This document shows, piece after piece, positions 15,540 to 23,160 of a stretch of 64,000 nt of DNA. The notes below the pieces were generated by a model. That model was not told the DNA's origin, made no database searches, and worked only from the letters and a program-made list of their open reading frames with translations. Every line of letters begins with the position of its first letter. Within the stretch, counting starts at the first letter, position 1. A program made the position numbers and the translations under genes. This DNA comes from Sphingomonas_L flavalba_A (lineage in GTDB: Bacteria; Pseudomonadota; Alphaproteobacteria; Sphingomonadales; Sphingomonadaceae). The DNA lies in NCBI RefSeq assembly GCF_047553045.1, contig NZ_CP180208.1:2914001-2978000 (forward strand), given 5' to 3'.

Positions 15540-16096
15540 TCCGCCGCCCCGTTCGCCGCACCCCCGTCCGCCAGCCAGGCGTCGATCGCCGCCCAGCCGT
15601 GGATGCCGAGCGGCGCCAGAGCGCGGGCGCGGCGCGCGTCCATGCCGCCCAGCGCGACGACCGGCACCGCCAGGCCGCGGATCATCAACCCTAGCCGCGC
15701 CGGGCCAAGCGCCCGTGCACCGGGGTGCGACCGGGTCGGATGGACCGGTGAGGCGAACAGCAGCACCGCGCCGCCACGGATCGCGGCGATCGCCTCGCGC
15801 CGGTTGTGCGCCGGGGCGGTGCGCGGCCGGCCCGGCTTGTCGTCGCCATGGACCAGCCCACGCCAGCCCGGCGGCACCGCGCCGCCGGCGACCAGCACCA
15901 GCCCCCGCCGCCGGGCGACCGCCGCCAGCCGGACGAACAGCGCGCGCCGTTCGGCCGCCGGGGTGTGGTAATGGCGAAACACGATACCGGCGCCGCGCGG
16001 CAGGCGGGCAATCGCCGCCCACAGCCGGTCGCCCAGCCGTTCGTCGGTCATCAGCCACAGGCGAGGCAGGGCGGCGGCGGGCTGGCGGGGACGCAT
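15533..16096 (-). CDS. ThiE/TenI-like TIM-barrel protein
   Basis: A 187-residue protein resembling thiamine phosphate synthase/TenI family members: LWLMTDERLGDRLW at the start, a central AIRGGAVLLFASPVHPTRSHPG and a C-terminal VPVVALGGMDARRARAL that fits the phosphate-binding GG motif of the barrel. ThiE joins the pyrimidine and thiazole moieties of thiamine; TenI proteins isomerise or assist. Several classical ThiE substrate residues are hard to find, and the protein is shorter than canonical ThiE, so catalysis is uncertain. It is divergent from the YggS gene with only 21 bases between starts. Confidence 0.66.
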   Translation of the reverse strand: MRPRQPAAALPRLWLMTDERLGDRLWAAIARLPRGAGIVFRHYHTPAAERRALFVRLAAVARRRGLVLVAGGAVPPGWRGLVHGDDKPGRPRTAPAHNRREAIAAIRGGAVLLFASPVHPTRSHPGARALGPARLGLMIRGLAVPVVALGGMDARRARALAPLGIHGWAAIDAWLADGGAANGAADQ

Positions 16097-16117
16097 CCGC
16101 CTTCCTATAGCACCGCC

Positions 16118-16783
16118 ATGACCGCAGACGACCCCGCCGCCCGGCTTGCCGAAACCCACGCGCGCATCGCCCGCGCCGCCGCCACCGCCAATCGCTCCGC
16201 CGGTGCGGTAACGCTGGTCGCCGTGTCGAAAACCCACCCGGTCGACGCGATTCGCCCGCTCATCGCCGCCGGGCAGCGCGTGTTCGGCGAAAACCGGGTG
16301 CAGGAAGCGCAGGCGAAATGGCCGGAACTGCGCACCGAAACCCCGGACCTCGCCCTCCACCTCGTCGGTCAGTTGCAATCGAACAAGGCCGAAGACGCCG
16401 TCGCCTTGTTCGACGCGATCCATGCGCTCGACCGCCCCTCGCTGGTCTCCGCGCTGGCCAGGGCGATGGATCGGACCGGCCGGCGCCCGGCGCTGTTCGT
16501 TCAGGTCAATATCGGGGCGGAAGCACAAAAGGGCGGCTGTGCGATCGCCGACTTGCCGGCGCTGCTCGCCGCCGCGCGCGCCGCCGACCTGCCGGTTGCC
16601 GGGCTGATGTGCGTGCCGCCGGCCGGGATCGAGGCAGCACCCTATTTCGCGCTGCTCGCGAAGCTGGCGCGCGACAACGGTCTGGCCGGGCTCAGCATGG
16701 GCATGTCCGGCGACTTTGAAACGGCGGTGACGCTGGGCGCCACCCATGTCCGCGTCGGCACCGCCCTGTTCGGCGCGCGCTGA
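16118..16783 (+). CDS. YggS/PLPBP-family pyridoxal-phosphate homeostasis protein
   Basis: A 221-residue fold-III PLP-binding protein. The PLP lysine lies in VTLVAVSKTHP, and FGENRVQEAQAKWPEL, HLVGQLQSNKAEDA, FVQVNIGAEAQKGG and GLSMGMSGDFETAVTLGATHVRVGTALFG are all diagnostic. Members control free PLP and amino-acid balance and have no known catalytic turnover. The start at 16118 was chosen because an upstream extension runs antisense through the ThiE-like gene. The stop TGA shares one base with the ATG of the next HAD gene, so they are likely co-translated. Confidence 0.93.
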   Translation: MTADDPAARLAETHARIARAAATANRSAGAVTLVAVSKTHPVDAIRPLIAAGQRVFGENRVQEAQAKWPELRTETPDLALHLVGQLQSNKAEDAVALFDAIHALDRPSLVSALARAMDRTGRRPALFVQVNIGAEAQKGGCAIADLPALLAAARAADLPVAGLMCVPPAGIEAAPYFALLAKLARDNGLAGLSMGMSGDFETAVTLGATHVRVGTALFGAR

Positions 16784-17454
16784 TGGCCGCCGCCGGGCTG
16801 ATCCTCGATTTCGACGGCGTGCTGGTCGAAAGCGAATATGAGGGCAATCGTCATCTCGCCGAACTGCTGACCGCGCTCGGTCACCCGACCAGTGTCGAAA
16901 CGGCGATGACCCGCTTCATGGGGCTTAGCGGCACCGCCTTCCATGCCGCGATCGAAAGCTGGATCGGCGGGCCGATCCCGCCGCGCTTCCACGCGTTGCG
17001 CGATGCGGAGGACGCGCGGGTGCTGGCGGAAGGCGTACCGCCGGTCGCCGGCGCGGCGGCGTTTGTGCGCGGCCTGCCGCCCGATCTGCCGCGCGCGATC
17101 GCCTCGTCCAGCTCCACGGCGTGGATCACCGCCCATCTCGCCCATGTCGGGCTGACCGATGCGTTCGATCCGGCACTGATCTTCAGCGGGCGCGAACATG
17201 TCGCGCATGGCAAGCCGGCCCCTGACATCTATCTGCTGGCGGCGCGGGTGCTGGGCGTGCCGATCGCGCGCACGGTGATCGTCGAGGATTCGCCGGTTGG
17301 CGTCACCGGTGCGGTCGCCTCCGGCGGCATCGTCGTCGGCCTCACCGCCGGCCGTCATTGCGGACCGGACCATGCGGCGCTGCTCCGCGGGCTGGGCGCC
17401 CGGCACATCGCTGCCGATTTTGCAGCGGTCGCGCGGATCATCGCGGACGCCTAG
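16783..17454 (+). CDS. HAD-superfamily phosphatase, subfamily IA
   Basis: A 223-residue cytosolic HAD hydrolase of the beta-phosphoglucomutase/phosphoglycolate-phosphatase type. Motif I is LILDFDGVLVESE, motif II IASSSSTAWI, motif III the lysine in AHGKPAPDIYL, and motif IV VIVEDSPVGVTGAVASG. An alpha-helical cap lies between residues 18 and 90. All catalytic residues are present; the substrate is unknown. It overlaps the YggS stop by one base. The 181-base gap to infC contains no gene that I can support. Confidence 0.88.
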   Translation: MAAAGLILDFDGVLVESEYEGNRHLAELLTALGHPTSVETAMTRFMGLSGTAFHAAIESWIGGPIPPRFHALRDAEDARVLAEGVPPVAGAAAFVRGLPPDLPRAIASSSSTAWITAHLAHVGLTDAFDPALIFSGREHVAHGKPAPDIYLLAARVLGVPIARTVIVEDSPVGVTGAVASGGIVVGLTAGRHCGPDHAALLRGLGARHIAADFAAVARIIADA

Positions 17455-17635
17455 CGCGCCCGCACCGACCCGCGGCTGTCGCGGATGCGTCGCTTCAACC
17501 CGCGCCGGACTGGCACATTCAGTGTAGAATTGCCGCACCTCGCGACAAAGATGCCGCGCCGCCTTTCCATTCGGGGCCGAAGGCATTAGATTACGGGCCG
17601 CTCACCACTAGGGAGATCGGGTTATACGTCCTCCA

Positions 17636-18169
17636 ATGATGCGGCGCCCCCTGGCGCCGACGCCGGCTAACGGGCCGCGCTTCAACGAATTCATCACCGT
17701 GCCGAAGGTGCGCGTGATCGACGAGAATGGCGAAAATCTGGGCGTGATGTTCACGCGCGAGGCGATCGAGCAGGCGGCCGAGGTCGGGCTGGACCTGGTT
17801 GAAGTGTCGCCCAACGCCGATCCGCCCGTGGCCAAGTTCCTCGACGTCGGCAAGTTCAAGTACGAGGCGCAGAAAAAGGCGAACCTCGCCCGCAAGACGC
17901 AGAAGACGCAGGAGATCAAGGAGATCAAAATGCGTCCGAACATCGACGATCACGATTACGATACCAAGATGAAGAAGATCATCGAGTTCATCGGCGAAGG
18001 CGACAAGGTAAAGGTAACGCTGCGTTTTCGCGGGCGTGAGCTGAGCCACGGCCAGCTCGGCATGCAACTCCTCCAGCGGGTGCAGGGCGACACCGACGAG
18101 ATCGCGAAGGTCGAGGCCCATCCGCGCATGGAAGGGCGACAGATGCTGATGGTGTTGGCGCCGCGATAG
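17636..18169 (+). CDS. infC: Translation initiation factor IF-3
   Basis: A 177-residue IF-3 that binds the 30S subunit and checks the initiator tRNA-start codon match. The N-domain has RFNEFITVPKVRVIDENG and EAIEQAAEVGLDLVEVSPNADPPVAK; the linker is lysine-rich, and the C-domain has KVTLRFRGRELSHGQLG and MEGRQMLMVLAPR. Two adjacent ATGs (17636 and 17639) could initiate; I give the first. There is no obvious AUU-type autoregulatory start, unlike E. coli. A strong intrinsic terminator follows. Confidence 0.96.
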   Translation: MMRRPLAPTPANGPRFNEFITVPKVRVIDENGENLGVMFTREAIEQAAEVGLDLVEVSPNADPPVAKFLDVGKFKYEAQKKANLARKTQKTQEIKEIKMRPNIDDHDYDTKMKKIIEFIGEGDKVKVTLRFRGRELSHGQLGMQLLQRVQGDTDEIAKVEAHPRMEGRQMLMVLAPR

Positions 18170-18195
18170 GCCCAGCTGCCATTTGCGTGAATTAC

Positions 18196-18226
18196 GGGCC
18201 GGCCGCGGCGACGCGCCGGCCCTTTT
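18196..18226 (+). terminator. Rho-independent terminator of infC
   Basis: GGGCCGGC (18196-18203) and GCCGGCCC (18215-18222) form a perfect 8-bp stem with an 11-base loop, followed directly by TTTT. It begins 27 bases after the infC stop. A classic intrinsic terminator. Confidence 0.85.
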
Positions 18227-18499
18227 CATGCCCGCTCAAGCCGGCTTGTTGAAATAAGAAGATAAATCGGGCGCCGCGATTGCACCGCGACAGTCCCCAT
18301 CGAAACCGCCCAAGCAAAGGGGGTTTACGGCAGCGAAACGACAAGCCCCGGATGCCGTAGCGTCAACCCGCTTCACTGTGGCAATAACAGCGCACTTTCC
18401 CGGAAACCCCGGATTCCCGCCCTTTGGCGGATGTTTCTTTAGCAACAGCGCGCTAGTCTAAAGGCACAGACACGAATGTGCGGCTGAATGGAGAGTGGT
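18227..18499 (+). other. Leader region upstream of the TonB-dependent receptor
   Basis: A 273-base stretch between the infC terminator and the receptor start. It is less GC-rich than its surroundings (for example around 18248-18268 and 18432-18445). I see no Fur box, B12 box or other named riboswitch element, and no credible small gene. The promoter should lie here, but I could not place -35 and -10 boxes with confidence. Confidence 0.4.
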
Positions 18500-21235
18500 A
18501 TGCCCAAATCTGCTTGGATGCTCACGGTCGCCTGCGCGGCTCTCGCCACGCCGGCCTTCGCGCAACAATCCGCGCCGGAACCGGATAGTGGCACCGACAT
18601 CATCGTCACCGCGCAGGGCCGGGCCCAGCAACTTCAGGACGTGCCGGTCGCGATTTCCGCCGTCTCGGCCGAAGCGTTGCAGAACAGCGGTGCCAACGAC
18701 ATCCGCCAGCTGAACCAGGTGGCACCGTCGCTGCTGGTCTCGTCGACGGGCAGCGAGGCCAACGGCTCCGCCCGCATTCGCGGCATTGGCACGGTCGGCG
18801 ACAACCCCGGCCTCGAAAGCTCGGTCGCGGTGTTCATCGACGGCGTCTACCGCTCGCGCTCCGGCATCGGCCTGAACGAATTGGGAGAAATTGAGCGGGT
18901 CGAGGTACTGCGCGGGCCGCAGGGCACGCTCGGCGGCCGCAACGCCTCCGCCGGCATGCTCAGCATCGTCAGCAAGAAACCCAGCTTCTCGTTCGGCGCA
19001 ACCGGGGAGGCGACCTACGGCAATTACGATTATTACCGGTTGGGCGGCAGCGTCACCGGCCCGCTCGGCGAAACCATCGCCGCCCGGCTGGACGGTGTCT
19101 ATGTGAAGCGCGACGGCTTCTACAAGGATGTCGTCAACAACACCCGGGTCAACAATCGCGACCGCTATTTCCTGCGCGGCCAGTTGCTGTTCGAACCGTC
19201 GAGCGACATCAGCTTCCGGCTGATCGGCGATTATTCGAAGCGTGACGAGGCTTGCTGCGCCGCCGCCTATGTCCGGTCGGCGGAACAGCCGTCGGTCGGC
19301 GGCCTGCTCGACCCGGCACAGAACAACATCGTCCAGGTGCTGCACGATCTCGGTCAGAACATGGGCGCCTTCAACGCCAATCCCTATGATCGCAACATCT
19401 ACGTGTCGCCGGGCCGCACCTATGCCGGCAGGACGCAAGACTGGGGCGTGTCCGGCGAACTGAACTGGGATTTCGGCGGGGCGCGGCTGGTCTCGATCAC
19501 CGGCTATCGTAAATACGCGTCGGACCAGGCTTCCGACACCGACTACAGCCAGGTCGACATCCTGTATCGCGACCCCGGCAAGGCCGCCTATAACCGCGAA
19601 TTCAAAACCTTCAGTCAGGAATTGCGGCTGCAGGGTTCGGCGTTCAACGACCGGCTCGACTGGCTGGTCGGTGGCTATTACGCCAACGAGACGCTCGACC
19701 TGACCGACAATCTGAAATTCGGCCGCGACTATGGCCGCTTCGCCACCTGCCGCATCGTCACCGGCAGCCCGCTTGCCGCGTTCTACGATCCGACGGCGAC
19801 CGGCTGCATCAGCCCCACCGGCCGCGGCTTCCTCGTCTCGACGCTGCCGGGCGCGCTCGGCCCGGTGGCCGGGCCGGCGGTCCTGGCCGGCTTCGACCGG
19901 CTCGACGCGGTGCGCCAGGTTGGCGCCAATAACGATCTCTATCGGCAGAAAAGCAACAACTTCGCCGTCTTCACCCACAATATCATCCACCTGTCCGACC
20001 GTATCGACCTGACCCTCGGCGCGCGGTGGACGACGGAAAAGAAGCGGTTCAGCGCCACCTTCGACAACAACAATACCTTCTGCCCGGCGCAGCAGGCGGC
20101 AATGGGGCCGTTCCTCGCCAACGCCGGGCTGGCGCCGATCGCCGGCGCGCTGATCGCGCTGACCTGCCAGGGCAATTCGAGCAGCGAAATCAACGGTGTC
20201 AGCGTCCACGACAAGCGCAGCGAGGATCAGCTGACCGGTACCGCGATCCTGTCGTGGAAGGTCGCCGACAACGCGCTCATCTACGCAAGCTATGCGCGCG
20301 GCTACAAGGCAGGCGGCTTCAACCTCGATCGCTCGGCGATGAAGAACCCGCTGGCGTCGTTCGGCGGCGCCACCGGCGCGCAGGCGCTGGTCGGCAACCT
20401 TCAGTTTGACGCGGAAAAGGTCAATGCCTACGAAATCGGCGGCAAATTCTCGTTCGGCCGGTTCACCTTCAACCTCGCCGCCTTCCGCCAGCAATTCTCC
20501 AATTTCCAGCTGAACACGTTCAACGGTTCGGTATTCATCGTCCAGAACGTCAACGGCTGCGGCACCGATCTGGCCGGCGGCGACCGGGATCAGAGCAAGT
20601 TCAACACCGCGCCCAATTACAATGCCGGCGCGGGCGCAACCGGCGCCTGCGCGGCCGGCGATGTCGGTTACGGCGTCGTCTCGCAGGGCGTCGAGCTGGA
20701 AGCGGTGATGAACCCGTCGCCCTATCTTCAGGTGGCGGCCGGCCTGACCTATGCCGACACCCACTATCGCAACAATCTGGTCGGGACCAGCAATGGCGCG
20801 CCGCTGGATCAGGCGCTGCGCATGCTGCCGGGACAGCGGTTGTCGAACGCGCCGGCGGTGGTTGCCACCGGGTCGTTCACCTGGACGCCGCCGATCGGCA
20901 GTTCCGGCCTGTCGGGTCTGGTCTATTTCGACACCCGGATGACCAGCGACTACAATACCGGGTCGGACCTGTTCCCGCAAAAGGGGCAGGACGGCTACGC
21001 GGTGGTCAACGGCCGCATCGGCATCCGCGGCCCGAACGAAGGCTGGGCGGTCGAGGTCTGGGGCCAGAACCTGTTCAACAAGAACTATGCCCAGGTCGCG
21101 TTCAACTCGCCGTTCCAGGAAGGCGCCACCGGCGCGCCCTTCACCGATCCGGGCTACCCCGGCGGGCGGCAGATCTTCTCCGCTTTCCTGGCGGAACCGC
21201 GCACCTACGGCGTTACCGTCCGCGGCAAATTCTGA
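18500..21235 (+). CDS. TonB-dependent outer-membrane receptor
   Basis: A 911-residue receptor. The signal peptide is MPKSAWMLTVACAALATPAFA. The TonB box TDIIVTAQ lies near residue 30, the plug domain follows (DVPVAISAVSAEALQNSG, IRGIGTVGDNP, IERVEVLRGPQGTLGGRNA), then a 22-strand-type barrel ending in VTVRGKF with the aromatic terminus needed for BAM recognition. It imports a large ligand using TonB energy; no neighbouring gene identifies the substrate. Several Cys pairs in extracellular loops (for example FATCRIV and TGCISPTG) may form disulfides. GGAGAG precedes the ATG at 18500; an ATG at 18488 is less well placed. Confidence 0.93.
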   Translation: MPKSAWMLTVACAALATPAFAQQSAPEPDSGTDIIVTAQGRAQQLQDVPVAISAVSAEALQNSGANDIRQLNQVAPSLLVSSTGSEANGSARIRGIGTVGDNPGLESSVAVFIDGVYRSRSGIGLNELGEIERVEVLRGPQGTLGGRNASAGMLSIVSKKPSFSFGATGEATYGNYDYYRLGGSVTGPLGETIAARLDGVYVKRDGFYKDVVNNTRVNNRDRYFLRGQLLFEPSSDISFRLIGDYSKRDEACCAAAYVRSAEQPSVGGLLDPAQNNIVQVLHDLGQNMGAFNANPYDRNIYVSPGRTYAGRTQDWGVSGELNWDFGGARLVSITGYRKYASDQASDTDYSQVDILYRDPGKAAYNREFKTFSQELRLQGSAFNDRLDWLVGGYYANETLDLTDNLKFGRDYGRFATCRIVTGSPLAAFYDPTATGCISPTGRGFLVSTLPGALGPVAGPAVLAGFDRLDAVRQVGANNDLYRQKSNNFAVFTHNIIHLSDRIDLTLGARWTTEKKRFSATFDNNNTFCPAQQAAMGPFLANAGLAPIAGALIALTCQGNSSSEINGVSVHDKRSEDQLTGTAILSWKVADNALIYASYARGYKAGGFNLDRSAMKNPLASFGGATGAQALVGNLQFDAEKVNAYEIGGKFSFGRFTFNLAAFRQQFSNFQLNTFNGSVFIVQNVNGCGTDLAGGDRDQSKFNTAPNYNAGAGATGACAAGDVGYGVVSQGVELEAVMNPSPYLQVAAGLTYADTHYRNNLVGTSNGAPLDQALRMLPGQRLSNAPAVVATGSFTWTPPIGSSGLSGLVYFDTRMTSDYNTGSDLFPQKGQDGYAVVNGRIGIRGPNEGWAVEVWGQNLFNKNYAQVAFNSPFQEGATGAPFTDPGYPGGRQIFSAFLAEPRTYGVTVRGKF

Positions 21236-21253
21236 TCGGGTGGATATCGGACT

Positions 21254-21290
21254 GGCCCGCTTCGTCAACGCGAAGCGGGCCGGTTTTGTT
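21254..21290 (+). terminator. Rho-independent terminator of the TonB receptor gene
   Basis: Perfect 11-bp arms GGCCCGCTTCG (21254-21264) and CGAAGCGGGCC (21271-21281) around a 6-base loop, then GGTTTTGTTT. It starts 19 bases after the receptor stop and ends before the antiporter gene. Confidence 0.88.
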
Positions 21291-21326
21291 TGTGCCCCGT
21301 CGCCTGGCTTGCCATAGCGCCGGACC

Positions 21327-23153
21327 ATGATGTTCGAGTCCCTGATCGTGAAGATCGCGCTGATCGGCGTGCTTGGTATCGGCGCGCAGTGGCTGGCCTG
21401 GCGGATCGGCAAGCCGGCGATCGGGCTGATGCTGATCGCCGGTTTCCTCGCCGGGCCGGTCAGCGCCCTCGTCGTACCCGGCGGCATCATCAACCCCGGC
21501 CGCGATTTCGGCGTGCTAATGGGGCCGATCATCAAGCTCGCGGTGGCGGTGATCCTGTTCGAAGGCGGGTTGAGCCTCAATTTCCGCGATTTGCGGCTGG
21601 CCGGCGGCCCGGTCCTGCGACTGACCATCCTCGGCGTACCGATCGGCTGGGCGCTGGGCACGGCGGCGGCTTATTACGGCGCCGGGCTGTCGCTGCCGGT
21701 CTCGGCGCTGTTCGGGGGGATCATGGTGGTCACCGGGCCGACGGTGATCGGGCCGCTGCTGCGCACGCTGCGCGTACCGGCGCGGGTACGCAACACGCTG
21801 AAATGGGAAGGGATCGTCAACGACCCGATCGGCGCGCTGCTCGCCGTCGCGATCTACGCCTATGTGACCTATCAGGGACCGGACGTCGGCATCCTGCCGA
21901 TCACTGCCGACGTCGCGGCCGCCAGCCTCGTCGCCGGCTTCACCGGCGCGGGGCTGGGCTTCGGGCTGACCTGGCTGTTCCGCCACGGGCTGATCCCGGA
22001 ATATCTGAAGGTGCCGGTGGTGCTGGTCACCGTCATCGCCGGCTTCGTCGCGATGGACGTGATGAAGCACGAGACCGGGCTGATCACCGTTACCATCATG
22101 GGCATCGTCATCGCCAATCAGCCGCTGCTCTCCGGCCACGCCCTGCGTCGGTTCAAGGAGGATCTGGCGGTTCTGCTCGTCTCCGGCGTGTTCATCCTGA
22201 TGCCGGCGACGCTGGACTGGGGCGTCGTCAGCGCGTTCAAGGCGCGCTTCCTGGTATTCCTCGTCCTGCTGCTGTTCTGCGTCCGGCCGCTGACCGTGCT
22301 GATCAGCCTGCTCGGCTCGTCGATGCCCTGGCGCGAACGCCTGTTCGTCGCATGGATCGCACCGCGCGGCGTCGTTGCGGTGGCGATCACCGGCCTGTTC
22401 GCCATCCGCATGACCGAATTCGGCGTGCCGGATGCCGACGCGCTGATCCCGCTCAGCTTCGGCGTCGTCGTCGCGACGATCATCGCCCATGGCTTTTCCG
22501 CCAAATGGGTGGCGCAGCGGCTGGGCATCTGGTCGTCGGGGCGCGACGGGGTGATGATCGTCGGCGCCAATGACTGGACGATAGAACTCGGCGCGACGCT
22601 ACAGGCCGCCGGCATCCCGGTGACCATCGCCGATCCGAGCAAATTCGCGCTGCGCGCCGCGCGCAAGCGCGACATCACCGTCTATCGCGGCGACATTCTG
22701 GACGAAGTGACGCAGGATCACCTCGACCTCGGCCAGTATCAACTGTTGATCGCCGCGACCGACAACGACGCCTACAACGCGCTGATCTCGGCCGATCTCG
22801 GCCCGGAACTGGGGCCGGACAAGATCGTCCGCGTCGCCCCCAACCCGGACGCGGCGATCAAGGGCCGGGGCCGGGCGCTGCTCGAAAGCGGCGCGCCGAT
22901 CGACGAATTGCTCAACCGGCAGGCCGCCGGCTGGGGCTTCACCCGCACCAAGCTGACCGAAAAATTCGGCTACGCCGCCTACCGCAAGAATCTCGCCGGC
23001 GGCGGCGAACCGGTGCTGCTGCTGAAGGGCGACCAGCGCCTGCTGCCCTTCGCCTCGAATACCGGGGTGACGGCGGAAGCCGGCGACACCGTCATCGCCT
23101 ATCTTGCCCCGGCGCCGGCATCGCCACCGGCCCCCGCCCCGGCGGCGGACTGA
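21327..23153 (+). CDS. CPA1-family Na+(K+)/H+ antiporter with C-terminal TrkA-N domain
   Basis: A 608-residue inner-membrane protein. Residues 1 to about 395 hold 12 or so hydrophobic helices of the CPA1 fold, including the acidic ion-binding motif VNDPIGALLAVAIYAY (Asn-Asp) and VVTGPTVIGPLLRTL. Residues from about 405 form a cytosolic TrkA-N nucleotide-binding domain (DGVMIVGANDWTIELGATL, VTIADPSKFALRAARK, YQLLIAATDNDAYNALIS), followed by a TrkA-C-like tail. It likely exchanges monovalent cations for protons under nucleotide control. Two ATGs occur at 21327 and 21330. It follows the receptor terminator, so it is probably a separate transcript. Confidence 0.93.
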   Translation: MMFESLIVKIALIGVLGIGAQWLAWRIGKPAIGLMLIAGFLAGPVSALVVPGGIINPGRDFGVLMGPIIKLAVAVILFEGGLSLNFRDLRLAGGPVLRLTILGVPIGWALGTAAAYYGAGLSLPVSALFGGIMVVTGPTVIGPLLRTLRVPARVRNTLKWEGIVNDPIGALLAVAIYAYVTYQGPDVGILPITADVAAASLVAGFTGAGLGFGLTWLFRHGLIPEYLKVPVVLVTVIAGFVAMDVMKHETGLITVTIMGIVIANQPLLSGHALRRFKEDLAVLLVSGVFILMPATLDWGVVSAFKARFLVFLVLLLFCVRPLTVLISLLGSSMPWRERLFVAWIAPRGVVAVAITGLFAIRMTEFGVPDADALIPLSFGVVVATIIAHGFSAKWVAQRLGIWSSGRDGVMIVGANDWTIELGATLQAAGIPVTIADPSKFALRAARKRDITVYRGDILDEVTQDHLDLGQYQLLIAATDNDAYNALISADLGPELGPDKIVRVAPNPDAAIKGRGRALLESGAPIDELLNRQAAGWGFTRTKLTEKFGYAAYRKNLAGGGEPVLLLKGDQRLLPFASNTGVTAEAGDTVIAYLAPAPASPPAPAPAAD

Positions 23154-23160
23154 TCGCGCC

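Noticed and set aside
11758..15561. Minus-strand frame of 1267 residues opposite clpB
   Set aside because: Shadow of clpB. The sense protein is unmistakable and the antisense translation has no family match.
17494..17530. Sigma-70 boxes upstream of infC (TTCAAC and TAGAAT)
   Set aside because: The distance between the elements is far from 16-18 bases, so I could not support a promoter call.
18458..21661. Minus-strand frame of 1067 residues opposite the TonB receptor
   Set aside because: Antisense shadow. It also runs through a strong intrinsic terminator and an unrelated downstream gene.
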